Shown: piece by piece, positions 44,925-53,636 of the stretch
How positions within the stretch are numbered: the first letter of the stretch is position 1
Layout of the letters: each line of letters opens with the position of its first letter
Assembly: GCF_051955275.1 (NCBI RefSeq)
Contig: NZ_JBQCGW010000003.1
Span: 1-64,000 of the forward strand
DNA from: Pseudobacter sp051955275
GTDB taxonomy: Bacteria; Bacteroidota; Bacteroidia; Chitinophagales; Chitinophagaceae
Reading direction: 5' to 3'
DNA length: 64,000 nucleotides
Made by a program: the position numbers and the translations under genes
The notes under the pieces: generated by a model
What the model was told of the DNA's origin: nothing
Databases searched by the model: none
Seen by the model: only the letters and a program-made list of their open reading frames with translations

Positions 44925-45078
44925 CCGGTGAAAGGGGTATGAAAATTGGGGCTGTAAAACATACCCACACCTGTGGTGGTACTATGGGGATTTGGTGGGG
45001 TGAGTTGAAGCGGTAAGGCAATGATGAACTGAAGGATCGTATGTTTCGAAGGCCCCTTTTTCATACCCCTTTCACCGG
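44925..45078. repeat. Inverted pair of 21-bp sequences upstream of kdp
   Basis: CCGGTGAAAGGGGTATGAAA plus A at 44925-44945, and its exact reverse complement at 45058-45078, with 112 bases between. The arms lie about 160-310 bases upstream of the candidate kdp promoter. They may be activator binding sites placed in opposite orientation, or ends of a small non-autonomous element. No target-site duplication is evident. Confidence 0.7.
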
Positions 45079-45523
45079 CAATCACCTTGAGAGTGCAACA
45101 TAGGAAACCCGTACTGCAAATGATACCGTTCTGAATGAAAGCACCAATAATATCCTCTGATAAAGCAAACCAATATGAACGCATTTCTACAATTACTTGC
45201 AGACAGGCAATATCCGGTGATATCATATGCGGACTTCACGTGGGGGCAACAAAATCCTTTTCTGCATCCGTGATCGCTGTGGGGGAGGAGATGGGTACGG
45301 GTGCATCAGTGCTGATGAAATGTAAGAGGGGGTCTCCGATGTATAACTGCAGCACAAGCAGGGAGGAAAGCAAAGGGTAATGAAGAGCCGGCCTTCGGAT
45401 CTGTTGCCCCACTGCTTAATAAATATTCTACTGCTTAATCCCTCAGATCAATAGCTCATAAGTATTCCAGGCTGTTTGGCAGATTTACAGCCGGCGATCA
45501 TAACCCTTTGCGATTAACCAGAA

Positions 45524-46876
45524 CTAAGAAAGATGGTATTCTTCGATCTTACGATACAACGTAGTTAACCCGATATTGAGCAACCGCGCTGCTTCCGTTT
45601 TATTACCACGGGTATGATTCAGCACACGCTGGATATGAAGTTTCTCCATACTGGCAAGTGAGAAGGCAGAGAGCGTAGTGCTCTGGTTGTCCGACGCAGA
45701 GAGGGTTTGCTGGAATTCGAGCGGGAGATTGTCTGTTGTCAGTTCGGTAGCCTCAGAAAGGATAACGGCACGCTCGATGATATTCTTGAGCTCACGGATA
45801 TTGCCTTTCCAGGAATGATATTGCAGGTGCTGCAGGAAATCAGCACTCATGCCGGTAAGACGGCTATTGGTTTTGGCAGCAAAGAGATGGAGGTAATGAG
45901 AAGCGAGCGCAGGAATATCTTCCTTGCGTTCATCAAGAGAAGGAAGTGTGATGGTAAATACGTTGAGCCGGTAGTAGAGATCTTCGCGGAACCTGCCGGT
46001 ATCCACTTCCTGCTGCAGGCTACGGTTGGTGGCCGCAATGATGCGGACATTAACACGGGTGGGTTTGGTGTCGCCGATCTTGATGAACTCATTGGTTTCG
46101 AGCACGCGGAGCAGTTTGCTCTGGAGATCGATATGCATTTCACCGATCTCGTCGAGGAAAAGCGTGCCGTTGTGCGCTTCTTCGATCAGGCCCTTCTTGT
46201 CTTTGACGGCATTGGTAAAGGCCCCGGCCTTGTGCCCGAAGAGCTCGCTCTCCAGGAGGTCTTTGGGAAAAGCACTGCAGTTGAGCGGCATGAATGGCTG
46301 GCCAGCGCGCTTACTGCCGTTGTGGATCGCCTGGGCAAACACTTCTTTGCCGGTGCCCGTTTCTCCGAGAAGCAGAACGGTAGCATCAGTGGGCGCCACT
46401 TTCTTTGAGAGCGTGATGGCATCTTTGATGCGGGCGGATGAGCCGATGATATTTTCGAAGCTGTATCGCTTACCTACCTGTTTTTCGAGTTGTGCAACAC
46501 GCTTTTTGAGCTGCACCTGCTCGATGGCACGACTGAGTAGTGGCAGGATCTTTTCGTTGTCGTCGCCTTTGGTGATATAATCGAAGGCGCCATTCTTCAT
46601 GGCCTGCACACCGTCCGCGATATTGCCGTAGGCAGTGAGCAGAATCACCTCTGTACCGGGATATTTTGAATGGATAATGGCGGCATAGCTGACACCACTG
46701 CCATCCGGCAGCTTTACATCGCTTAACACCACATCGATAGATTCACGCTCCAGCACTTTGCCCGCTGATTTGAGATCGGCCGCTTCAAATACAGTAAAGC
46801 CTTCAAGACTGATGATTCGCTTGAGCAGACCTCGGAGTTTCTCCTCGTCGTCAATAAGAAGGATATTGCCTGACAT
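45524..46876 (-). CDS. NtrC-family sigma-54-dependent response regulator
   Basis: 450 residues: receiver with phospho-Asp53 in VVLSDVKLPDG; AAA+ domain with Walker A GETGTGKE (171-178), the sigma-54 contact loop GAFTNA (218-223) and Walker B GTLFLDEIGEM; a Fis-type helix-turn-helix at the end (RVLNHTRGNKTEAARLLNI). Phosphorylation should let it open sigma-54 promoters. It is read towards the kdp operon 800 bases away and starts 23 bases after a glycosidase-like gene. Together with the orphan kinase at 36210 it is the best candidate for the kdp regulator, replacing OmpR-type KdpE. Confidence 0.95.
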   Translation of the reverse strand: MSGNILLIDDEEKLRGLLKRIISLEGFTVFEAADLKSAGKVLERESIDVVLSDVKLPDGSGVSYAAIIHSKYPGTEVILLTAYGNIADGVQAMKNGAFDYITKGDDNEKILPLLSRAIEQVQLKKRVAQLEKQVGKRYSFENIIGSSARIKDAITLSKKVAPTDATVLLLGETGTGKEVFAQAIHNGSKRAGQPFMPLNCSAFPKDLLESELFGHKAGAFTNAVKDKKGLIEEAHNGTLFLDEIGEMHIDLQSKLLRVLETNEFIKIGDTKPTRVNVRIIAATNRSLQQEVDTGRFREDLYYRLNVFTITLPSLDERKEDIPALASHYLHLFAAKTNSRLTGMSADFLQHLQYHSWKGNIRELKNIIERAVILSEATELTTDNLPLEFQQTLSASDNQSTTLSAFSLASMEKLHIQRVLNHTRGNKTEAARLLNIGLTTLYRKIEEYHLS

Positions 46877-46899
46877 GGAACAAAACTACAGGTTTCGCC

Positions 46900-48837
46900 T
46901 CATCTCCCAATCACCAGTTTTTCTACGCGCAGAATGATATCTGCTTCAAAGCGGCAGATATACACGCCGGAGCTCAGTGTGCGCGTGAGCGGGAGTGCCA
47001 CCGTGTGCGTTCCCTTCTGATAGGTTACATTGGAAATGGCCGTTCCCACAAATTTACCGTCTGCCGTGTACAGCGTGAGACGCACACTTGTAGGCGCTTT
47101 CAGTGTAAAGCGGATAGTGGCCATATCAGGTGTTGGATTGGGATAGAGCGACAGGGCCAGATCACGGCCCGGATCCGTTGGTTCGGGGCCAGGTGAAGTG
47201 GGTGGCTTTTCAGGAAGCGGAACCGTTTGCAGGTCATCCGTTAAGAATACAGGAGCACCGGTGAGTGCTATGCCGGTGGAATTGATGGAAGTGGAAACAT
47301 TCGACTCCGTGAAATTCCATTCGCGTTTTACCATTTTCAGGGATACGTTCATGGCAGCCGGGAATGAGTAAGTAGCTGCAGCATTTTCGGAAAGATCGGT
47401 AGCCGTTTTTGCCCAGACCACATACGTGAATTTATTGGCGGCATCACGGAATGCGGCACCATCGATATTGGCAGGCAACTGCATCTGCGTGGTGCGCGCA
47501 GCATCGTAGGTGGAGCCGCGAAGAATATCGGAAGTGGTTTTGAAAGCAACGCCTTCCCTGCTGTATTGCTGTTTGTAAGCACCGCCATTGGTGAGCGGCC
47601 CCTGCCCTTCCAGCTTGGTGTAAAGACCCATCGTTTGCTGGCCGTCTACCGCTTCTGCTACGGTACGGGAATCACCAAGCACAAAACTGTAGTACTGGCG
47701 GACCTCATTCTTCTGACTTTGCACAAGGGCTTTGATGATATAATTACGCTGAGCTTCCTCGGAGCCGATATAAGTGCCGAATGCTTTACGTGGAATATTA
47801 TTCTCTGTGCAGATATAATGCTTTTTCGGGTAGGTAGTACCGTTATATCCGTAGGCGGTCAGCACAGTCTCAAATTCTTTCTTGAGATTGATATAAGCCT
47901 GAGCAGCTGCATCGGAATGACGTTTATATACCCAGCCACCACCATTGGCATCACTCCACACACCCAGGTTGAATTGGGGATAGCTGTGAAAACTGAGCAC
48001 ATCAAAATAGGCGCCCCCCTTGAGCGGATAATCTGCTGTAACTGCACCGCCGGATGGATTATCGGTAAAACGGAGGATGGCATCCAGGAAGCTGGGATAA
48101 CCCAGGCCACCGGTTGTTATATAGGCTGTGGGATCCACCGTTTTGATCACTTCGTAGGAAATACGGAGCAGGCGGATATAGTGGAAGACCGGGGCCTTCA
48201 TATTGGGAAGGTCGCAGGGAGTGGGAAGATTGTCGTACCAGTTGCCTGTTTCACCTTTCTTCTTGTATCCGTTGCCACCATAATCGTAATCGGGCTCATT
48301 GATGATCTCCCAGAATTTGACCCAGTTTTTGTAACGGGTCACCGTTTTATAGACGTAGAGTGCGTAATAATTGTTCTCGTTAACAGGTGTGCCATTGGCG
48401 CCATTGTCCCAGATAGGCTCGTACATATTCTTCCAGAGCACAGACTCATCGGCACAGCCATTGTATTTCGTATTGTCTTTGTGAGCGGTGGAAGGGCCAT
48501 TGAGGAAAACGGTATTGTCCACGATGCCGAGAGAGGCATAATGAGCAAACTCCGCCAGCCGGATATCATAGCTCCATTGTTCGAGGAAAGATTCGGGAAG
48601 TGCGGGCCTCAGGGTTTTAACGCCTGCTCCTTTTACATTTTTGGAGGGATTGCCTGCGGCAATATCGGCGAGGGACTTATCGTCCCAGGAATTGCCGTAG
48701 TAACCTGGATTGGTACCATACATGAACTTACCATTGTAAGCAGGCACCTGGGTATTGGCAGTAAAGGATACTTGTGCTGAAAGCTGGTGGCAGACCAGGA
48801 GGGCTACCGCCAGGAATACGTGTAATGGTTGTTTCAT
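46900..48837 (-). CDS. T9SS-secreted glycoside hydrolase-like protein (clan GH-A type)
   Basis: 645 residues. A signal peptide ends QLSAQV. The TIM-barrel-like body has WVKFWEIINEPDYDYGG, where the NEP Glu is the typical clan GH-A acid/base, FDVLSFHSYPQF, and YICTENNIPRKAFG as a candidate nucleophile. A Pro-rich linker (PPTSPGPEPTDPG) leads to a C-terminal type A sorting domain (LSLYPNPTPDMATIRFTL ... SGVYICRFEA). It should be exported through the type 9 system and act on a polysaccharide. The GH family and substrate were not identified. It is upstream of the sigma-54 activator with 23 bases between. Confidence 0.85.
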   Translation of the reverse strand: MKQPLHVFLAVALLVCHQLSAQVSFTANTQVPAYNGKFMYGTNPGYYGNSWDDKSLADIAAGNPSKNVKGAGVKTLRPALPESFLEQWSYDIRLAEFAHYASLGIVDNTVFLNGPSTAHKDNTKYNGCADESVLWKNMYEPIWDNGANGTPVNENNYYALYVYKTVTRYKNWVKFWEIINEPDYDYGGNGYKKKGETGNWYDNLPTPCDLPNMKAPVFHYIRLLRISYEVIKTVDPTAYITTGGLGYPSFLDAILRFTDNPSGGAVTADYPLKGGAYFDVLSFHSYPQFNLGVWSDANGGGWVYKRHSDAAAQAYINLKKEFETVLTAYGYNGTTYPKKHYICTENNIPRKAFGTYIGSEEAQRNYIIKALVQSQKNEVRQYYSFVLGDSRTVAEAVDGQQTMGLYTKLEGQGPLTNGGAYKQQYSREGVAFKTTSDILRGSTYDAARTTQMQLPANIDGAAFRDAANKFTYVVWAKTATDLSENAAATYSFPAAMNVSLKMVKREWNFTESNVSTSINSTGIALTGAPVFLTDDLQTVPLPEKPPTSPGPEPTDPGRDLALSLYPNPTPDMATIRFTLKAPTSVRLTLYTADGKFVGTAISNVTYQKGTHTVALPLTRTLSSGVYICRFEADIILRVEKLVIGR

Positions 48838-48935
48838 AAGAGATCAAACTTCACGGTTAGTGTACAGGATTACCGCGGATTTTGAAGCAATTACTTTGCC
48901 AAAAGCAAGCAGAATCGGTCAAAAAATAATTACGG

Positions 48936-50096
48936 CTAGAGGAAAAGCTGACGCAGTGCGGCTTTCAGGAAGGGAATTTTGGGTAATACACTGATAAGGC
49001 GGAGCTCGCCGGCCAGGCTGCTTTGGTTCCCAAGGAACTGAAGCACAAGGGAAAGGCGGTTCTTGCGGAAGAGTCTTGTAAAGATAGCTTCACCTGGGAG
49101 CCGCTTATTGACAAGCACATCCAGGAGCACGGCGTCATAGAAATGAAAACGGGTATGCTGATAGCTGGTGGGGGAAGGGCGCTCTCTCCTGGCCAGCTGA
49201 GCGGCCAGCTGATCGGACTGACGCTGAATGAACTGGAAAGTATACCCACTACTGGGCTTGGTCTGTCCCCCGGCCGTTCCGATATGGATGATACGGCCAT
49301 CAGACTCAGGAAAGCGATAATTGGTCATAGGGATGGCGCCGGTTTCCTGATCTTCTATGGTATAGGCGGTTTTGATATAACCGGACATATAACTGCGAAG
49401 CCCTTCTTCATATTCTTCATCCGTCAGCAACTGCTCCGTGAAGAGCGTGTACTCCACCAGCGCCTTTCGTTCGCTCAGAGGCATCACATATACAAAGGCA
49501 GTGCCTTTATCCTGCGGGATCCTGAAATCCATAAGGGTGGCGGCAGCGGGGTCAAAAACGGGCTCCTCCGTTTTAATGAACCATCCTTTGAAATGCTGGA
49601 GTAATAAATATTCATGCTTCGCCAGTACAGGACGCAAAGTGACCACACTGTTGAAAATATATGGGGCAGTATAGGTTTCTCCCGATATGGTTATAGAAGC
49701 CGCATCACCATTTCCATTCATTTTTTCAATATCACCCTGCAGGAACTGCACATTGGGATGAAGGGAGATGGTCTGCATGCAATGCCGGTAGAAATCTTCC
49801 CCGCGTATCATTTTGTACGCATAAGGAGTTATACTGCTCAGCTTTGAACAGCCATTGCCATGATACCAGAGCTGATGGTATTGATGATGAACAACAGACT
49901 GAAAGAAGCCGGGCTCTTTCTCCCAGAAGCACCATGTTTTGTTCAGCATACTGGCCGGCTGTTTATCTACCAGCAGGATACGTGCATGCTTTGTGACCGG
50001 CTGTTGCAGCATGCGCATCAGCAGGCTTAAAGCAGCGCAGCCGGCGCCGGCAAAAATGTAATCGTATTGATTACTGGCGGGCGCGCTTTTTGTCAT
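48936..50096 (-). CDS. crtY: Lycopene beta-cyclase CrtY
   Basis: 386 residues from the ATG at 50096. An N-terminal dinucleotide fold, DYIFAGAGCAALSLLMRM, is followed by NKTWCFWEKEPG, MDFRIPQDKGTAFVYVMPLS, TGAIPMTNYRFP and IGTAGGQTKPSSGYTFQF, all marks of the CrtY/CrtL cyclases. It closes lycopene ends to form beta-carotene. The upstream frame adds 15 residues inside crtZ and is not used. It overlaps the 3' end of crtZ by 26 bases, so the two are translationally linked. Last gene of the carotenoid unit. Confidence 0.95.
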   Translation of the reverse strand: MTKSAPASNQYDYIFAGAGCAALSLLMRMLQQPVTKHARILLVDKQPASMLNKTWCFWEKEPGFFQSVVHHQYHQLWYHGNGCSKLSSITPYAYKMIRGEDFYRHCMQTISLHPNVQFLQGDIEKMNGNGDAASITISGETYTAPYIFNSVVTLRPVLAKHEYLLLQHFKGWFIKTEEPVFDPAAATLMDFRIPQDKGTAFVYVMPLSERKALVEYTLFTEQLLTDEEYEEGLRSYMSGYIKTAYTIEDQETGAIPMTNYRFPESDGRIIHIGTAGGQTKPSSGYTFQFIQRQSDQLAAQLARRERPSPTSYQHTRFHFYDAVLLDVLVNKRLPGEAIFTRLFRKNRLSLVLQFLGNQSSLAGELRLISVLPKIPFLKAALRQLFL

Positions 50097-50547
50097 TCCG
50101 GATCTTGTTCCAGTATTTACGGTGAACGTATAACATACCAAAGCTTTCGCCCTCCTGCTTATCCAGGTGCTTGTGGTGCATCTTGTGCGCCCAGCGTATC
50201 GCGCGCACGTAAGTATTGTTGGAGTGGGTGAACCATTTGAAACGTTGGTGAATGATCACATCATGCACCAGGAAATATGCCGCGCCATAGGCCATGATGC
50301 CAAAGCCGATGGCCTGCAGCCAGTAGATCTTATCCAGTGTACCGAATAGAATGCATAAGAAACTGGGAATGGCGAAGATCACGAAGAAGGCATCGTTCTT
50401 CTCAAAAAAACCAGGCGTGGGCTGGTGATGATCTTCATGGAGATACCAGAGAAAACCATGCATCACAAATTTGTGGGTGCACCAGGTGATCCCTTCCATC
50501 AGGATGAAAGTACCAACGAGGATGCCGATATAAATTAGCCATTGCAT
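50071..50547 (-). CDS. crtZ: Beta-carotene 3-hydroxylase CrtZ
   Basis: 158 residues from the ATG at 50547. A di-iron membrane hydroxylase with the His boxes HKFVMHGF, HEDHHQP, HDVIIHQRF and HKMHHKHLDKQEGESFG in the CrtZ order, and four helices. It adds 3-hydroxy groups to beta-carotene, giving zeaxanthin through cryptoxanthin. It starts 4 bases after the idi stop and overlaps crtY by 26 bases. No ketolase (crtW) is in the cluster, so zeaxanthin is the expected end product. Confidence 0.95.
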   Translation of the reverse strand: MQWLIYIGILVGTFILMEGITWCTHKFVMHGFLWYLHEDHHQPTPGFFEKNDAFFVIFAIPSFLCILFGTLDKIYWLQAIGFGIMAYGAAYFLVHDVIIHQRFKWFTHSNNTYVRAIRWAHKMHHKHLDKQEGESFGMLYVHRKYWNKIRNDKKRARQ

Positions 50548-50551
50548 ACTA

Positions 50552-51097
50552 TCAGATTGTAGGCTGAACAAGTCCCTGCTCCACTGCCCACTCCTTCACT
50601 TTCGGGAAGGCAATATGGAACCAGGATGTATATTTCTGTGGATGCGTTTGCAGGGATTGCTGGATATCGTCCAGGCTCTTGTAACAGACTTCATGGACCT
50701 CTTCCGGGTTGGGCGTGATCCTTTGTTCGTACACACCTGCAAACACATGATCAAATTCATGTTCTATCAGTCCGTTGTCAAAAGCAGTCTGGTAAGTGAA
50801 TTCGAAAATTTTATCGAGGCTGGTATTGAAGCCTAATTCTTCCTGCAGCCTGCGGTGGGCTGCATCAGTAGTGGCTTCGCCGGGAATGGGATGACTGCAG
50901 CAGGCGTTGGTCCATAAACCCGCACTATGGTATTTGTTCAGTGCGCGTTGCTGCAAGAGCATCTCTCCCTTGCTGTTGAATATGAATACGCTGAAAGCAC
51001 GGTGCAACAATGCTTTCCGGTGTGCTTCGATCTTTTCCATGGTTCCGATGGGCTCATCCTTCTCGTTCACCAGTATTACTTCCTGCGTTTTGTTCAT
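50552..51097 (-). CDS. idi: Isopentenyl-diphosphate delta-isomerase, type I
   Basis: 181 residues with the Nudix-like type I IDI signature: ILVNEKDEPIG-type start, LWTNACCSHPIPGE with the catalytic Cys, and EFDHVFAGVYEQ with the active-site Glu. It interconverts IPP and DMAPP, raising precursor supply for carotenoids. It lies between crtB (8 bases) and crtZ (4 bases) as part of one transcript. Confidence 0.97.
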   Translation of the reverse strand: MNKTQEVILVNEKDEPIGTMEKIEAHRKALLHRAFSVFIFNSKGEMLLQQRALNKYHSAGLWTNACCSHPIPGEATTDAAHRRLQEELGFNTSLDKIFEFTYQTAFDNGLIEHEFDHVFAGVYEQRITPNPEEVHEVCYKSLDDIQQSLQTHPQKYTSWFHIAFPKVKEWAVEQGLVQPTI

Positions 51098-51105
51098 ACT
51101 GCAAT

Positions 51106-51936
51106 TTACTGCAAAACCCTCGAAAAGCGGGCGCTTACCAGTATCATGGCTTTGTGGAAGTTAGGTATCCGGATACGCTTTTCCATGATGGCGGCAGGGG
51201 TACTGCGCCTGATCTTCCGGAAAAGCGACAGGTAATAACGGTAGGCTACAAACACCCCGAACCTCGCCTTCATCGGCAGGGCCATGATTCCTTTGTGCGC
51301 GTGTTCAAAATCAGCCATGATATCTTTCTCTATTTCCTGTTTGCTGTACTCATCCCAGTTACGCATATTGATACCTGGAAAGTATATCCGCTGTAACTGC
51401 TGATGATCCGCCTTCATATCCCGCAGGAAATTCACTTTCTGAAAAGCGGCACCCAGCGATTGAGCGTACGGCTTCAGTGACAGGTATTTTTCCTGATCCC
51501 CTTCGCAGAAAATGATCAGGCACATCAGCCCCACCACTTCCGCACTGCCATAAATATATTCTTCATAGGTCTGCTGCTCATGCCTGCTCCGGCTGAGATC
51601 CATCCGCATACTGTGGAAGAATGCCCTTATCAGCGCATGATCGATTCCGTAATGATTGACACAATATTGAAAACTGTGAAGAATGGGATTGAGACTGATG
51701 CCCTCACTGATGGCCTTCCAGGTATCGGCTTCAAACCTGTTGAGCAGATCTTCCTTATTCCATTGATGGAAGGTATCAACGATCTCATCCGCAAACCGCA
51801 CGAAGCCGTAAATGCTATGCACCTGCCCTTGCAGGTCTTTATGCAGCAAACGGATGGCAGCAGCAAATGAAGTGCTGTAGGTTTCTGCAGTTGCCTTACT
51901 GCATCGCTGACTTACATGGTGAAAAAGTTGCATCAT
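51106..51936 (-). CDS. crtB: Phytoene synthase CrtB
   Basis: 276 residues (or one fewer from the second ATG). SIYGFVRFADEIVDTFH has the first Asp-rich motif; EEYIYGSAEVVGLMCL and NFLRDMKADHQQLQRIYFPG hold the second. It joins two GGPP to phytoene; no GGPP synthase gene is in the window. A promoter-like TAGTTTTG lies 52 bases upstream, so crtB may head its own transcript with idi, crtZ and crtY. Confidence 0.96.
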   Translation of the reverse strand: MMQLFHHVSQRCSKATAETYSTSFAAAIRLLHKDLQGQVHSIYGFVRFADEIVDTFHQWNKEDLLNRFEADTWKAISEGISLNPILHSFQYCVNHYGIDHALIRAFFHSMRMDLSRSRHEQQTYEEYIYGSAEVVGLMCLIIFCEGDQEKYLSLKPYAQSLGAAFQKVNFLRDMKADHQQLQRIYFPGINMRNWDEYSKQEIEKDIMADFEHAHKGIMALPMKARFGVFVAYRYYLSLFRKIRRSTPAAIMEKRIRIPNFHKAMILVSARFSRVLQ

Positions 51937-51988
51937 GTTTTGCGTAAATAGCTTCTGTGTTCAAATAAAGAAAAGATCAGTACACTGC

Positions 51989-51996
51989 CAAAACTA
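51989..51996 (-). promoter_or_regulatory. Bacteroidota -7 element before crtB
   Basis: Minus-strand TAGTTTTG, a full TAnnTTTG match, 52 bases before the crtB ATG. A TTG at 52020-52022 is 23 bases upstream, longer than usual, so the -33 match is weak. TGTTCAA motifs flank it at 51958 and 52016. Confidence 0.4.
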
Positions 51997-52038
51997 TCTG
52001 CCCGCTATGCACATTTGTTCAATTATTTCAAAGGACCA

Positions 52039-53535
52039 TCAGAAATATCTCAACACCTGTTTTGCAACTACCTCGCCGCTGATCAAACTGGGCGGAACAC
52101 CAGGTCCCGGAACAGTGAGCTGACCTGCATAAAAAAGATTGCTGAGTTTCCTGCTTCTGCAGGAGGGTTTGAGAATAGCTGTTTGCTTCAGCGTATTGGC
52201 AAGACCGTAAGCATTTCCTTTGAATGCATTGTATTCATGTACGAAATCCGATACTGAAAAGGATTTACAGAATACGATGGCATCTGAAATTTTCTGACCG
52301 GTACGTTGCTCAAACCTTTGTACGATCTGCCGGAAGTATTTATCGCGCAGCGCCTCATCATCACCTGTAAGGCCGGCAGCTACGGGAACCAGAAAGAACA
52401 GGTTCTCTCCCCCTTCAGGGGCCACTGTATTATCTGTAACAGAAGGGACGCTCACATAGAATAGCGGATCATCGGGCCATTCCACGCTGGTGTAGATCTG
52501 GTGGGCGTGCCTGTTAAAATCCGTATCAAAGAAGAGGTTATGATGCCGGGTATTCTCCAGCTTTTTACTCAGGCCCACATACCAGAGGAGACAGCCGGGG
52601 GCCATGGTACGGGAATCCCAGTATTTATCGGTATAGCTGCGCGCATCAGGCGGCAGCAATTGGGTTTCTATGAAATGATAGTCTGCCGCACCGATCACTA
52701 CATCAGGTTTGTAGCTTCCCTGCGTGGTGATCACCTCTTTAGCAAGATGATTACCGGTAGTGATTCCCGTAACAGCTTCATTGAACCTGAACTCCACGCC
52801 CTGTTCCAGGGCCAGGTTATACATGGCTGTTACCACGCTGTACATACCGCCATCAGGATACCAGGTGCCCAGCTGAATATCAGCATAATTCATGAGACTG
52901 TAAAGTGCAGGTGTATTCTCGGGCAGCGCTCCCAGGAAGAGCACGGGAAATTCCATCAGTTGCCGGAGACCGGGATGCTGAAAGTATTTACCGATATGGG
53001 ATTTCATGGAAGAGAGCAGGTCAAGGCGGAACATGCCGCGCATTACATCCAGATCAACATATTCCAGTAGTGAACGGCCGGGCTTGAACACCAACTTGTT
53101 CATACCTGTTTTATATTTGTAAGCTGCCTCTTTCAGGAATGTATCCAGGCCTTTTGCTGCACCCGGCTGCAGACTTTCCACTAATGCACGGAACGCATCC
53201 ATATTGGCGGGGATATCCGTAAAATGATCGGGCCAGTAAACGCGGTAAGAAGGATCCAGCCGCTGCAAGCTGTAATAGTCTTCCACTTTTTTATTGAAGA
53301 GGGAAAAATATCTCTCGAAAATATCCGGCATCCAGTACCAGCTGGGGCCCATATCAAAGGAGAAACCGGCGGATTGAAGCTGGCGGGCGCGGCCACCAGG
53401 ACTTTGTTGTTTTTCCAGCACAGTTATTTTCCATCCTTCACGAGCCAGGAAACTGGCGGCAGAAAGGCCGGCAAACCCGCTCCCGATAACGATTGCATGC
53501 TTCCGGGCAGTATTATATCTGGCAGTTGTTTTCAC
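52039..53535 (-). CDS. crtI: Phytoene desaturase CrtI
   Basis: 498 residues. An FAD-binding fold, AIVIGSGFAGLSAASFLAR, sits right after the start; GGRARQLQSAGFSFDMGPSW and the C-terminal YAGQLTVPGPGVPPSLISG are typical of CrtI. It desaturates phytoene to lycopene. The start is GTG at 53535; no in-frame ATG lies before the FAD fold. A strong hairpin with a T run ends 10 bases upstream of the start. First structural gene of the carotenoid cluster. Confidence 0.95.
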   Translation of the reverse strand: MKTTARYNTARKHAIVIGSGFAGLSAASFLAREGWKITVLEKQQSPGGRARQLQSAGFSFDMGPSWYWMPDIFERYFSLFNKKVEDYYSLQRLDPSYRVYWPDHFTDIPANMDAFRALVESLQPGAAKGLDTFLKEAAYKYKTGMNKLVFKPGRSLLEYVDLDVMRGMFRLDLLSSMKSHIGKYFQHPGLRQLMEFPVLFLGALPENTPALYSLMNYADIQLGTWYPDGGMYSVVTAMYNLALEQGVEFRFNEAVTGITTGNHLAKEVITTQGSYKPDVVIGAADYHFIETQLLPPDARSYTDKYWDSRTMAPGCLLWYVGLSKKLENTRHHNLFFDTDFNRHAHQIYTSVEWPDDPLFYVSVPSVTDNTVAPEGGENLFFLVPVAAGLTGDDEALRDKYFRQIVQRFEQRTGQKISDAIVFCKSFSVSDFVHEYNAFKGNAYGLANTLKQTAILKPSCRSRKLSNLFYAGQLTVPGPGVPPSLISGEVVAKQVLRYF

Positions 53536-53545
53536 TATAGAAATG

Positions 53546-53591
53546 AAAAAAGGCGTGATAAAGCTGATCCGAAGATCAGCCGTATCGCGCC
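53546..53591 (-). terminator. Hairpin with T run between the ECF sigma gene and crtI
   Basis: GGCGtGATAaaGCTGATC pairs with GATCAGCcgTATCgCGCC around a 4-base loop (53552-53591), followed on the minus strand by six T (53546-53551). It can act as a terminator for the sigma gene (stop at 53637). Because it lies only 16 bases before the crtI start, any crtI transcript from upstream must pass it, so it could also work as an attenuator. Confidence 0.75.
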
Positions 53592-53636
53592 AGCGAAAAA
53601 ATTTTTTATTCCGATAAGCTACTTAAACACGTAAAA

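Larger units (their letters stand above)
44724..45523. other. 800-base gene-poor interval upstream of kdp
   Basis: Between the activator gene stop and the first kdp cistron. It holds the candidate sigma-54 promoter and a pair of inverted 21-bp repeats. The plus strand is locally G-rich (44820-45000), with a small palindrome, CCACACCTGTGG, near 44970. Short open frames on either strand (for example 134 codons at 44822-45226, minus) have low-complexity Pro/Lys/Asn content and no recognisable domain, so they are not called as genes. The length is large for this otherwise dense region and suits a long regulatory region. Confidence 0.6.

Noticed and set aside
44822..45226. 134-codon minus-strand frame in the region upstream of kdp
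   Set aside because: Low-complexity Pro/Lys/Asn composition, no signal peptide or domain, no good start context; more likely part of a long regulatory region.
45135..45380. 81-codon plus-strand frame upstream of kdp
   Set aside because: No domain recognised and no conserved-looking pattern; no promoter or neighbour context.
47566..48780. 404-codon open frame on the plus strand
   Set aside because: Fully antisense to the T9SS glycosidase-like gene, no recognisable domain, and the minus-strand gene has signal peptide, active-site and sorting-domain evidence.
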